From Macrotis lagotis (Eukaryota; Chordata; Mammalia; Peramelemorphia; Peramelidae), in NCBI RefSeq assembly GCF_037893015.1, contig NC_133661.1, positions 244,973,503 to 245,037,502 of the forward strand: 64,000 nucleotides of DNA, read 5' to 3'. Shown here piece by piece: positions 33,033-43,733 of this stretch. The notes beneath the pieces are model-generated. The model had not been told where the DNA came from. It did no database searches and was given only the letters and a program-made list of their open reading frames with translations. A program made the translations under genes and the position numbers. The number at the start of each line of letters is the position of its first letter. Positions within the stretch are counted from its first letter, which is position 1.

Positions 33033-33194
33033 AGGGGTGGCTAGGTGGAACAGTGGATAGAGGACCAGCCTTGGAGTCAGGAGTACCTGGGTTCAAATCC
33101 GACCTCAGACACTTAATAATTACCTAGCTATGTGGCCTTGGGCAAGCCACTTAACCCCATTGCCTTGAAAAATCTAAAAAAAAAAAAAAAAAAA
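33033..33194 (+). mobile_element. Marsupial SINE
   Basis: Full-length; tail ends CCTTGAAAAATCT plus A-run, a subtype also seen at 46788 and 56100. Perfect 10-bp TSD AGATTAGCCC (33023-33032 and 33195-33204). Confidence 0.94.
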
Positions 33195-33249
33195 GATTAG
33201 CCCGCAAAAATGTGCTGAGCTGAGGAGAGCACATTTTCATAGGCTAACT

Positions 33250-33708
33250 ATAGGAACTGAAATTTTCTTCAAGAAACCTTTTCTGATCCTTCTTAATATT
33301 GCAGCCTTTATTAATTATTTTCAGTTTATCCTATATTTAATATGTTTGTACAAGCTGTTCAAAAGCTATCTCTCAGAGGACAGCCAGGTGGTATAGTAGG
33401 GAGTAGCTAGCTGATGCAGCAGTGGGCAGCTAAGTAGAGTAGTAGATAGAGCACTGGCCCTAGAGTCAGGAGGACCTGAGTTCAAATCCAAGAAATAAAT
33501 GAATAAGTGTCTAGCTGTGTGACCTTGGGCAAGTCACTCTTTAACCGCATTGCCTTAAATGAGTAAAATTTTTAAAAAAACTATAAATGCAGTCTCCCCC
33601 TCATTACAGAATAGCTTGAGACCAGGAACTTTTTGTCTTTTATCTTTCTCTATAACCTCAGTGATTAGCACAGTGCCTAGCACAGAGCAGTATCTTTAAA
33701 AGGTTATT
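33250..33708 (+). mobile_element. Ancient L2 3' end, split by SINE
   Basis: AAACCTTTTCTGATCCTTC near 33275 and, after the SINE, GAGACCAGGAACTTTTTGTC and GCACAGTGCCTAGCACAGAG read as one interrupted L2 tail. Confidence 0.5.
33377..33588 (+). mobile_element. Older marsupial SINE with repeated head
   Basis: Three head-like starts (GACAGCCAGGTGGTATAGTA, GCTAGCTGATGCAGCAG, GGGCAGCTAAGTAGAGTAG) precede one body with GAGTTCAAATCC and CAAGTCACT. Part of the middle is replaced by an AATAAATGAATAA stretch. Confidence 0.75.
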
Positions 33709-34260
33709 GACTATGGAGAATAATTTGGAATTATATCCAAAGGGCAATAAAAATGTATAAACCATTTGATCCAGCAATAGCACTACTGGGTCTATACCCT
33801 GAAGACATGCAATGGAGAATACCATCTGTATCCAGAGAAAGAACTGTGGAGTTTGAACAAAGACCAAAGACTATTACTTTTAATTGGAAAAAAAAACTGC
33901 TATCTTACTATATAATTTAGCTATCTCTTATACTTTATTTTTCTTCCTTAAGGAAAAGATTTCTCTCTCATCACATTCAATTTAGATCAATGTATACCAT
34001 GGAAAGAAAATAAAGACTAACAGACTGCCTTCAGTGGAGGGGAGGGGGAGGGAAGCAAGACTAAGGGGAAAGGGGTGGCTGGGTGGCACAGCAGATAGAG
34101 CACTACCTGGAGTCAGGAGTACCTGAGTTCAAATCCAGCCTCAGACATTTAATAATTACCTAGTTGTGTGGCATTGGGCAAGTCACTTTATCCCATTTGC
34201 CTTGCAAAAAACTAAATAAATAAATAAAAATTTTAAAAAAGACTAGGGGTAAAATTAAAA
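33709..34260 (+). mobile_element. L1 3' end with internal deletion
   Basis: Starts in ORF2 words (ATTTGGAATTATATCC, CCAGCAATAGCACTACTGGG) and jumps at about 33807 to the 3' UTR (AGAATACCATCTGTATCCAG), missing about 350 bases relative to 19450-19800. It ends in the G-rich L1 3' block and holds a SINE. Confidence 0.8.
34072..34243 (+). mobile_element. Marsupial SINE inside L1 3' UTR
   Basis: GGTGGCTGGGTGGCACAGC head, CCAGCCTCAGAC body and an (AAAT)n tail. TSD GACTAAGGGG on the left and GACTAGGGG on the right, both L1 words. Confidence 0.9.
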
Positions 34261-34298
34261 ACAAAATCTTTTTTTTATAAACAAAAAAGTTATTGACT

Positions 34299-34480
34299 CA
34301 GGGGCAGCTAGGTGTAAAATGGAAAGGAATAGCAGCCCTACAGTAAGGAGAAACTAAGGTCAAATTCAGCCTCAGACATTTGATAATTTCCTAGCTGTGT
34401 GACCATGGGCAAAGTCACTTTAACTCCACTGACTTTGTAAGAAAAAAAAATGAAAAGAATTTTATAAAAAAAAAAAACTA
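34299..34480 (+). mobile_element. Older marsupial SINE
   Basis: GGGGCAGCTAGGTGTAAAATG, GCAGCCCTACAGTAAGG, CAAATTCAGCCTCAGAC, GTGTGACCATGGGCAAAG; no clear A box. Confidence 0.75.
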
Positions 34481-35830
34481 TGACAAGATCAAAATGGTTA
34501 TAGGATTTAGATATAAAAATCAATATTATAAGCAAACTAGGAGATCAAGGAATAGTTTACTTGTCAGATCTACTGAGAGGGTGCTTATGACAAAGGAAGA
34601 AATGGAGAATATCATTGAAAACAAATTAGATAATTTTGATTACATTAAATTTAAAAGCTTTTACACAAACAAAATCACTGTAACCAAGATAAAAGACATG
34701 TAGCAAATTGGGAAACAATTTTTACAACTAAGATTTCTGACAAAAGTCTCATTTCTAAAATAGAGAACTCAGTCAAATTGATAAAAAAAAAAAGCCAATG
34801 ACAAATGGTCACAGGGTATATGGAGGCAATTTACAGATGAGGATATCAAAGCAATCCATAATAATATGAAAAATTGATCTATACCACTACAGATTAGAGA
34901 AATGTAAATTAAAAGCAGCTCTGAGGTACCATCTCACATGTATCAGATTAGTCAATATGGCCAAAAAGGACAATGTTAAATGTTGGAAGAGATGTGGGAA
35001 ATCTGGAACACTAATATATATTTTTGATGAAACTGTGAACTCATTCAACCTTTCTGGAGAGCAATCTGGAATTATGTCCAAAAGGCAATACAATATAAAT
35101 GTGCATACCCTTTAATCGAGCAATACCACTACTGGGCCTATTCTCTGAAGAGATCATGAAAAAAGGATAAAAATATCACTTGTACAAAAATATTCAGAGC
35201 AGCTCTATTTGTGGTGGCAAAGAATTAGAAATTGAGTGAATGTCCATCAATTGGGGAATGGCTGAATAAGTTGTGGTATATCTATGTTATGGAACACTAT
35301 GGTTCTATTAGAAACCATGAGGGATAGGATTTCAGAGAAGCCAGGAAAGACTTGCATTAACTGTTGTTGAACAAGATGAGCAGAACCAGAGCATTGTATA
35401 CCCTAACTAGGGATGATAAACAACCTTAATGGACTTACTCATTTTATCAATGCAATAATTAGGGACAATTGTAGAGCACCTGCAATGGAGAATATTTATA
35501 CCCAGAGAAAGAACTATGGAGTTTAAACAAAGACCAATAGAATTTTTTTAAATCAATTGTTTTATTTGAAAAGTGTCTTATGTACTACATAATTCTCAAA
35601 TTTCTGATATTTTATTTTCTCAAGGATATGATTTCTCTCCCAACACACTCAATTTTAATCAATGTATGGCATAGAGACGATGTAAAGATTATCAAACTGC
35701 ATTCTATAAGGGGAGTGGGAGGGGGAAGGGAGAGTGGAAGAAAGATTGTAAAATTCAAAACCTTACAGAAAATGATAGATAGAAAATACTATTGTATATG
35801 ATTAGAAGACAAATATTCATTGAAAAAAGA
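34481..35830 (+). mobile_element. L1, 5'-truncated ORF2 end plus 3' UTR
   Basis: Colinear with 18770-20060: GACAAGATCAAAATGGTTA, ATTACATTAAATTTAAAAGC, CAATGTTAAATGTTGGAAG (Cys/His region), CATACCCTTTAATCGAGCA, then CCAGAGAAAGAACTATGGAG and the G-rich 3' block at 35700-35730. ORF2 is broken into short frames. Confidence 0.85.
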
Positions 35831-36107
35831 AATAAGGAAAAACAACACCAATACAGAAATGTGTTGATGAGATGGCTACATAATTATTGATTGACTAACA
35901 GAAGATGGAACTTTAGCTAAAATCTGAAAGGAATTCATGGATGCTAGGTGTAGAGTTAAGAGAAGAGAGAATTTTAACTATTTCGATCCAACCTAGTTAT
36001 TCTATTCCCCTCGTGCATGTAGACTAGTCTAGGTCAAACCAATGGAGTTCAAATAGATTCTAAAAATATCAATATGACAATGGCAAACTTAAAGGAATTA
36101 TTATTGT

Positions 36108-36800
36108 AATTGTTGTTCAATCATGCTGAACTCTACATTGAGTCCATGATTCATAGCACATTAGGTTCCTCTATCCTCTACTATCTCTCAAAGTATATCC
36201 AAGTTGTATTCACTATTTCCATGATACAACCTATTGATTGTATCTTCTGTCATTACCTCTCTCTTCATTCTTACCCAAGATCAGGGCCTTTTCCAATAAA
36301 TCCTATATTCTCCTTCTGTGGCCAAAGTATTTAAGCTTCAACTTTGGTACATGATCTTCCAATGAATAGCCTCAATGAATTTACTTACATAATGAGTGCT
36401 TTGATCTCCATGTCCTCCATGGAAATCTAAAAAATGTTTCCAGCACCAGAATTCAAAAGCATCAGTTCTGCATCACTCAGCTTATCTTTTAGTCTAACTC
36501 AGCCACACATTTCCATATAAAAATCTGGAAAAACCACAGTTTTAACTATACAGACCTTTGTCAATAAGATTATGTCTCTGCTTTTTAGTATGCTGTCCAT
36601 ATTTGGCATAGCTTTCCTTCTAAGGAGCAAACATCTTTTAATTTCATGGCTGTGATTGCTGTCTACAGTGATTTTTGAGCCCAAGAAAATAATATCTGAA
36701 ACTATTCTTCTTTTATATTTGCAAGAAAGTGATAGCATCATTTGCAAAGATGTTAGTGTTTTGGAGAATAATGCCCTGAGTCATGTCAGTGCATTTTAAC
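36108..36800 (-). mobile_element. BovB-like RTE LINE, 3' fragment
   Basis: On the minus strand, 36747 to 36499 encodes a segment with VSDIIFLGSKITVDSNHSHE, RRKAMPNMDSILKSRDI and TKVCIVKTVVFP. This follows the C-terminal end of BovB/RTE reverse transcriptase as I know it (FLGSKITVDGDCSHEIKRRL, AMTNLDSILKSRDITL). Downstream on that strand, the complement of GGCCAAAGTATTTAAGCTTC and GGGCCTTTTCCAATAAAT matches BovB 3' UTR words. It is 5'-truncated, and the frame ends in CG before a stop. Confidence 0.8.
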
Positions 36801-36844
36801 ATGAATAAATACCAGACATACTATTGCACAAAAAAATCTGAAAA

Positions 36845-37030
36845 TAAAATGAGTACTCATGTATTGAGGAATAATTGAACAAATTGATATACTAACAAAA
36901 TTAAATATTACTATTTTGTGAAAATTACAATCAAATTCAGATAAATGTAAGAAGATTTCTATGAAGTGATGAACTGTGAGGAAATCAGTACTTAAGTTAT
37001 ATGCTAAATGACTATATACTTATAGAAAGG
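36845..37030 (+). mobile_element. Old L1 fragment (probable)
   Basis: GTATTGAGGAATAATTGAACAAATTG matches the 'caattggggaatggctgaacaa' zone of L1 ORF2; TATGAAGTGATGAACTGTGAG follows. Confidence 0.4.
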
Positions 37031-37169
37031 AAAATAAAACTAAAACTAGATCCAGCTTTAATTAATCGCAATGGCTGGAAAAGGGGTGATAAAATGCAGT
37101 GTTTTTTTCTATGGTTCTGAGAAGGATTCAGTTGTTTGGATTAAATGAAGAAATTATTATGGTATAAAA

Positions 37170-37345
37170 AAATGTATCCAGAATATGATTTCTCTTTCAT
37201 CACATTCAACTTAAAGCAATGCATACCATGGAAACAATGTAAAAACTAAAAGACTGCATTCTGTGAGGGGTGAGAGAAGGAAGCAAGATTGGGGGGGAAT
37301 TGTAAAATTCAAAATAAATGAAATTTTTCTTAAAAAAACATTTGA
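37170..37345 (+). mobile_element. L1 3' UTR end
   Basis: GATTTCTCTTTCATCACATTC, CATACCATGGAAACAATG, a G-rich block at 37262-37300 and ATTGTAAAATTCAAAATAAA are the common L1 3' end. Confidence 0.8.
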
Positions 37346-37491
37346 AGGTAAAAAAAGTACTAAAATACAAAACTTTGAAAAAATAACATTCATTAGTCTG
37401 GACATTACTGTCAGTATTTTGAGTAAACTATCATATATTAACTATCTATATGAACTTATGTGATTACTTAAATTCCATTGATTGCCTTTTT

Positions 37492-37640
37492 TTCTAGATT
37501 TTTCAAGGCAATGGGGTTAAGTGGCTTACCCAAGGCTACACAGCTGGCTAGGTAATTATTAAATGTCTGAGGCTGGATATGAGCTCAAGTACTCCTGACT
37601 CCAAGGCCAGTATTCCATCCACTGCGCCACTTAGCCGCCC
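37492..37640 (-). mobile_element. Marsupial SINE
   Basis: Antisense copy with a perfect 17-bp TSD CCATTGATTGCCTTTTT at 37475-37491 and 37641-37657. Confidence 0.95.
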
Positions 37641-37789
37641 CCATTGATTGCCTTTTTACATAAGTTTAAAAAAAAAAGGCATCCATAAAATTCTTTTAGA
37701 GTGGAACTAGGAGAACATTGTGATAATCAACTAAGGAGGGCTTAGCTCCTTTCAATGGACCAGTGATCAAGGATAGTTATAAAAGACAT

Positions 37790-38120
37790 GGTAGAAGGTT
37801 CCATGCACATCCAGAGAAAAAAACTATGGAATCTTAATACAGAACAATGCATATTATTTACACTTTTTAAATTGCATTTTAATTGTTTTCTTTCTCAATG
37901 GCTTTTTCACCTTTTATTGTGATTCTTCTTTGATAACATTAACTAATATACAAATATGTTAAAAACAATTATTCAATGATTTCTTTCTCAATATATTCAA
38001 TTTTGATCAATTTTTAGCATGGAAAACACTGTAAAGACTATCAGACTGCCTTTTGTGGGGCGGGGAGGGAAGCGAGATTGGGGAAAAAAATTGTAAAATT
38101 CAAAAAACAATTAAAAAAAA
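37790..38120 (+). mobile_element. L1 3' UTR end, older
   Basis: CATCCAGAGAAAAAAACTATGG, GATTTCTTTCTCAATATATTC, AGCATGGAAAACACTGTAAAG and a G-rich block at 38055-38090. Confidence 0.7.
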
Positions 38121-38269
38121 TTACACATATACAACCTATGTAAGACTAACAGAGGGAGGTAGAAAAATAAATGTGGGACTCAAAATCTTACCAAAAATAT
38201 AAATGTTAAAAGGTTTCTTTATATTAAGTTAGAAAAAAAAGTAAAAATTAAATTAAATGCTTTAAAATG

Positions 38270-39265
38270 AATGTTTAAAGCCATTCCCCAATTGACAAAT
38301 GGTCAAAGGATATGCAAAGGCAATTTACAGTTGAAAAAATTAAAGCAATCCATAAACATATGAAAAATAGCTATAAATCACTACTTATTAGAGAAATACA
38401 AATTAAAGCATCTCTGAGGTACCATCTCACACCTCTCAGACTGGCCAATATGACCAGAAAGAAAAATGATCAATGTTGGAAGGGATGTGGGAAATCTGGG
38501 ACACTACTACATTGTTGGTGGAGCTGTGAACTCATCCAGCCTTTCTGGAGAGAAATTTGGATCTATGCCTAAAGGGCAAAAGAAATGTGCATACCCTTTG
38601 ATCCAGCAATACCAGTACTAGGTCTATACCCTGAAGAGATGATGAGAAAGGGTAAAAAACATCACTTGCACAAAAATATTCATAGCAGCCCTGTTTGTGG
38701 AGGCAAAGAATTGGAAATCAAGTAAATGTCCATCAATTGAGGTGGTATATGTATGTCATGGAACACTATTGTTCTATTAGAAATCAGGAGGGATGGGAAT
38801 AAGGGAAGCCTGGAGGGATTTCCATGAACTGATGCTGAGTGAGATGAGCAGAACCAGAAAAACACTGTACACCCTAACAGTAACATGGGGGCAATGATCA
38901 ACCTCGATGGACTCTCTCATTCCATCAGAGCAACAATCAGGGACAATTTGGGGATCTCTACAATGGAGAATATCTGTATCCAGAGAAACAACTGTGGACT
39001 TTAAACAAAGAGCAAGGACTATTACCTTTTAATTTAGGGGGAAAAAACTGTTTTCTCACTGTCTGATCTTGCTATCTCTTATACTTTATGTTTCTTCCAT
39101 AAGGATATGATTTCTCTTTCATCACATTCAATTTGGATCAATGTATACCATGGAAACAATGTAAAGACGGACAAATTGCCTTCTGTGGGGTGTGGGGGGA
39201 AGGAAAGTAAAATTAGGGGAAAAATTGTAAAACCCAAAATAAATAAAAATCTTAAAAAAAAAAAA
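38270..39265 (+). mobile_element. L1, 5'-truncated ORF2 end plus 3' UTR
   Basis: Colinear with 19087-20100. One frame (38312-38572) still reads YHLTPLRLANMTRKKNDQC followed by WKGCGKSGTLLHCWWSC, keeping the full CX3CX7HX4C knuckle of ORF2p. It ends in a 3' UTR with GATCAATGTATACC and an A-run tail. Confidence 0.88.
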
Positions 39266-40062
39266 AAGAATTGTGGAGTTTGAACAAAGACCAAACATTA
39301 TTACCTTCAATTTAGAAAAAAACCAGGGGTGGAACCAAGATGGCTGCAGGAAAACAGCCTCTCTTAGGTGCTCTCTCCAAAATATTTCAAAAACCTTAAA
39401 ATTATAACTCTAAATTTTCAAGAGATTGAACCCACAGAAGATCCAGTGAGGCAAGGTAATCTGGAAAATAGTGGGAAAACTCTGTTTCACGGGGTTAGAG
39501 GGGCAGCCCCACCAGAGAGAAGGAACTTCAGTGTCATGGGAACAGCCCGAAGGCACCTGGGGGCCATGGCTCCCCAGAGCAGAAGCAGTTTCCTGACATG
39601 TACCTCAGGGAGAACCAAGGACAACTTGGAACATCAGCCCAGAGACCTCTGCCAGGGCAAGCATGAAGCCCAGCCCCTCAATGCCATCAAGTCTTTCTAC
39701 AAAGCGCACACCCTCAAAACGGTTATGGACCTGGAAACAGAAGCAGACCTGTGAAGTCGCCCAGCAGAAGCCTCCAGGCAGCTGCACCTTGAGTGCTTAG
39801 CCCATCAAAGGTAAGGGAATGGAGGGAGACTTCTAAAGTCTGTCTTCTGTCCCTGGAACAGGACTCTGGGACTCTGACCACATTCAGATCCTGATCGCAA
39901 TCTAGCCCCCCATAGAGCAGGGACCACCCCCAACTCTAAACCCCATGGCAGAGGGGTGCGCTTGTGGTCATTCACAGACCAAGAGAGCAGTCAGAGCCTC
40001 ACACACTGAGGTCCTTGTGGGGATATATCAATAATACACAAAAGCTCAGGAAGAACTCCAAA

Positions 40063-40102
40063 TCACTTAACCCCATTTGACTTGCAAAAAAAAAAAAAAA
40101 GA
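40063..40102 (+). mobile_element. SINE 3' tail fragment inside HAL1
   Basis: CACTTAACCCCATTTGACTTGC plus A-run is the last part of the common SINE, 5'-truncated and placed at a deletion junction in HAL1 ORF1. Confidence 0.8.
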
Positions 40103-40920
40103 AAGAAACTAACATGTTAAAAACCAGCTTAGGTCAAATGGATAAAGTACTTCAAAAAGTTAATGAGTAGAAGAATGCTTTAAAAAGCAGAACTGGCAAG
40201 ATGAAAAAGGAGATAAGAAAACTCTCTGAGGAAAACAAATCCTTCAGGTGTAGAATGGAGCTAAAGGAAACTGATGATATTGTGAGAAATCAAGACACAA
40301 AAATCCAATGCCAAAAGAATGAAAAATTAGAAGAAAATGTGAAATATCTCATTGAAAAAAACAACTGATCTGGAAATAGATTCAGGAAAGATAATTTAAA
40401 AATTATTGGGATGCCTGAAAGTCATGATCAGGAAAAGAGCCTTGACCTCATTTTTAAAGAATTCCTACAGGAAAATTGTCCTAATATACTAGAAACAGAG
40501 GGTAAAATAGAAACTGAGAGAATCCACCAATCTCCCCCAGAAAGAGATCCAAAAAAAAAAACGACCCCCAAGAATATTATAGCCAAGTTCCAAAATTCCC
40601 AAGTCAAATAGAAAGTATTACAAGCAGCCAGAAGGACACAATTCAAATAATGTGCAACTGCAGTCAGGATCACACAGGACTTAGCAGCAACTACATTAAG
40701 GGGTCATAGGGCTTAGAATGTAATATTCCAGAAGGCAAAAGAGCTTGGAATCAAACTGAGAAATCAACTACCCAGGAAAAACTAAACATCCTCTTCCAGG
40801 GGAAAAGTTGGACTTTCAATGAAATAAGGGAATTTCAAATGTTCCTGTTGAAATGAACAGAGCTAAACAGAAAGTTTGACCTTCAAGTACAGGACTCAGG
40901 TGAAGCATAGAGAACAGAGG
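40103..40920 (+). pseudogene. HAL1 ORF1 remnant, N-terminus deleted
   Basis: Homologous to codons of about residue 95 onwards of the ORF at 10898 (TNMLKTSLGQMDKVLQKVNE). One open part, 40411-40611, reads PESHDQEKSLDLIFKEFLQE. Several stops and shifts follow; at the tryptophan codon where the 10898 copy stops, this one has TGA. Confidence 0.8.
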
Positions 40921-41400
40921 AGAAAGGTAAAATATGAGGGACTTAATGATGATGAACTACATGTGTTCATGCATGGAAAAATGATATTGATAATACTCGT
41001 ATGAACCTTCTCATTTAATAGAGCAGGTAGAAGGAGCTTTATAGATGAAGCAAAGGAGAGAGCTGAATTTGAAGATATGATATATTGTAAAAATGGAGTC
41101 AATGGCTAAAATGGAAATGTACTGGTAGTAAGAGAAAGGAGAAGTGGAATTGGCTAAAATATTTCATATAAAATATATTTTTTTAAATAAACTTTGTCAA
41201 ATATGGAAGGGGAAGGTGAGGGGGAATGAGGGAACCTTCATTCTCAGAAATGACTAAGAGAGGAAACAGCATACACACTCTATAAGGTATAAACATCTAG
41301 AGAAAAAAAGAAGATAAGGGTGACAGGGGGAAGTAGGGGGATGTAAGTGAGAGTGGAGAGGGTAGATCATAGAAGAGAATAGTCAGATATTACATATTTT

Positions 41401-41557
41401 ACTTTTTTATTTTTTGCAAGGTGTTGTGATTGGGTGGGCTGTCTGGGACCACTGGGCCGGGTGGGTTGCTGGGTCTCTGGAGTGGGATGTAGGCTTGGGG
41501 CCTCTTGTTCTCAGGGTCAATATTCTGTCTGCTGCACCACTCAGATACACTATAGCA
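41401..41557 (-). mobile_element. Captured antisense SINE module 1 (HAL1 at 39326)
   Basis: Same place as 12481-12637. The reverse complement has GAGTGGTGCAGCAGACAG and ends in TTGCAAAAAATAAAAAAG. It is the only module in this copy. Confidence 0.75.
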
Positions 41558-43041
41558 CAGAGTGAAAGGAGAAAGAAAATATAATAGATGGTAGTGGGGA
41601 GAAATGGATGGAGGGAATTACAATCAGCAACAGCAGTAAAATATGGAAGTAACTTTTCTGATGGACTTATGATAAAGAATGTGATCCACCGAAACAAAGC
41701 TGATGGTATCAGAACACAGACTGAAACACATTTTTTTCTCTTTCTTTTATTTTATTTCTCAACAGGTCTTATATTTTTGTGGGGGAGGGGGTATTATGTT
41801 TACTCTTAAACAAGAATATTTTAGTGATGTATAAATAAAAAAAATAAACAAAAAACCATTATGTGATTATATAATTTTGCTATCTCTTATACTTTATTTT
41901 TCTTCCATAAGGATACGCTTTCTTTCTCGTTATATTCAACATAGATCAATGTATACCACAGAAACAATTTAAAGGTTAATAGACTGCCTTCTGTGGAGGG
42001 GGGGGGAAGCAAGAATATGTGAAAAAAATTGTAAAACTCAAAATAAATAAAATCTTTCTTCAAAAAAGAGAATGTCAAGGGGGAGCAGAGCCAAGATGGT
42101 GACAGGAAAAGAGCCTTTCGTAGCTGCTCACTATCAAAACTCATAAAATAAGGACTCTAACTAAATTTTCGAGAGACAGAACCCACAAAGAGATCCAAAA
42201 AAAACAACCCCCAGGAATATTATAGCCAAGTTCCAGAACTCCCAATTCAAAGAGAAAATAATACAAGCAGCCAGAAGGATACAATTCAGATAATGTAGAC
42301 CTGCAGTCTACATTATCACACAGGACTTAGCAGCAACTACAATAAAGGCTCGTAGGGCTTGGAATATAATAGAGCTCAAAATGCAACCGAGAATCAACTA
42401 CCCAGCAAAACTGAATGTCCTCTTCCAGGGAAAAAGATGGACTTTCAATGAATCAAGGGAATTTCAAATGTTCCTGTTAAAATGGCCAGAGCTGAACAGA
42501 AAGTTTGAGCTTCAAATATAGGACTCAGGTGAAGCATAGAGAGTGGAGGAGAAGGGGAAAATATAAGGGACTTAATGATGAAGAACTACATGTATTCCTG
42601 TATAGAAAAATGATACTGATAATATTCATAAGAAACTTCTCAGTTAATAGAGCAGGTAGAAGGAGTTTTTATAGATGACGCACAGGAGAGAGCTGAATTT
42701 GAAGATATAATATATTGTAAAAATGGAGTCAATAGCGAAAAGGGAAATGTAATGGAAGTAAGAGAAAGGAGATGTGGAATAGGCTAAGATATTTCATATA
42801 ATAAGAATTTTTTTTATTAAAATGAGCTATTGCAATGATATGGAAGGGTGGAAGGCAAGGGGGAATGAGGGAATCTTCGTTCTCTTCAGAGGTGTCTAGG
42901 AGAGGAAACAAGCATATATACTCAATGGGGTATAGGCATCTGGAGTAAGAAGGAGGGTGGGGAGGAGACAAGAGGAAGGGGTGGGGATGTGAATGATGGA
43001 GAGGATGGACCATGGAGGGGAGAGTGGTCAGATATAACACA

Positions 43042-43196
43042 TTTTTTTTTTACTTCTTGCAAGGGGCTGGGATTGGATGGCCTGTCTGGAACCCAGGGCC
43101 GGGTGGTTCCTGGGCATTAGGGGTAGTTTGTGGGCGCAGAGCCTCTTGGTCCCAGGGCCAGTGATTGGCCTGGTGCACCACTCAGCTGCCCAATAG
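43042..43196 (-). mobile_element. Captured antisense SINE module 1 (HAL1 at 42073)
   Basis: Best preserved example: the right flank still shows the duplicated target (ACACATTT at 43037-43044, CACATTT at 43197-43203). The reverse complement begins GGGCAGCTGAGTGGTGCACC. Confidence 0.82.
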
Positions 43197-43435
43197 CACA
43201 TTTATGAAGAGGGACAGAGTGAAAGGAGAGAGAAAATATAGTATGTGGTAGTGGGGAAGTATGAATGGGGGGAGTTGCAATCAACAGTGACAACAGTGGA
43301 AAAAATATGGAAGTTACTTTTCTGATGAACTTATAATAAAGAATGTGATCCACTCACAACAGAGCTGGTGGTGTTGGAACACAGTCTGAAGCACATTTAT
43401 TATTGCTGTTGTTATTGTTGTTGTTGTTGTTGTTG

Positions 43436-43576
43436 TTTGCAGGGGAGTTGCCGGGTAAAAAGGGTTGGGTGGCTTGTCCAAGGCCACACAGCTGGGTGCT
43501 TGTTGGTTGGGTGTCTGAGGCCAGATTTAAGCTCCAGGATCCATGGCCAGTGATCTGCCCACGGTACCACCTAGTC
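43436..43576 (-). mobile_element. Captured antisense SINE module 2 (HAL1 at 42073)
   Basis: The reverse complement reads GACTAGGTGGTACCGTGGG, CACTGGCCATGGATCCTGG and CAGCTGTGTGGCCTTGGAC. Its tail is the (TTG)n run before 43436. Confidence 0.82.
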
Positions 43577-43627
<51 letters not shown>

Positions 43628-43628
43628 T
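43577..43628. repeat. (TTA)n microsatellite between SINE modules
   Basis: About 16 TTA units lie between modules 2 and 3; it probably grew from the A-rich tail of module 3. Confidence 0.95.
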
Positions 43629-43733
43629 GGTTTTTGCAAGGGAGTGGTGTTGGGGTGTCTGGGGCTGGATTTGGGCTTGGGTGCTCCTGGCTCCAGGGCT
43701 AGTGCTCTGTCCACTGCACCACCTAGCTGCCCC
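43627..43733 (-). mobile_element. Captured antisense SINE module 3 (HAL1 at 42073)
   Basis: The reverse complement begins GGGGCAGCTAGGTGGTGCAG with AGCACTAGCCCTGGAGCC and ends CTTGCAAAAACC. About 40 bases in the middle are missing. Confidence 0.82.

Larger units (their letters stand above)
39326..41849 (+). mobile_element. HAL1, intermediate type, rearranged
   Basis: TSD AAAAAACCA (39317-39325 and 41850-41858). The 5' end reads GGGGTGGAACCAAGATGGCTG. ORF1 lacks its N-terminal part: about 300 bases, equivalent to 10883-11180, are gone and a 38-base SINE tail lies at the junction. The 3' UTR carries antisense SINE module 1 only; the place of modules 2 and 3 is uninterrupted (CACATTTTTTTCTCTTTC, ATTTCTCAACAGGTCTTA). 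It is therefore a step between the old and young subfamilies. Confidence 0.9.
39266..42063 (+). mobile_element. L1 3' end split by HAL1
   Basis: The left piece, 39266-39325 (GAATTGTGGAGTTTGAACAA, CAATTTAG), and the right piece, 41859-42063 (TTTTGCTATCTCTTATACTT, GATCAATGTATACCAC, G-run, GTAAAACTCAAAATAAAT), are the two halves of one L1 3' UTR. A HAL1 sits between them. Confidence 0.8.
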
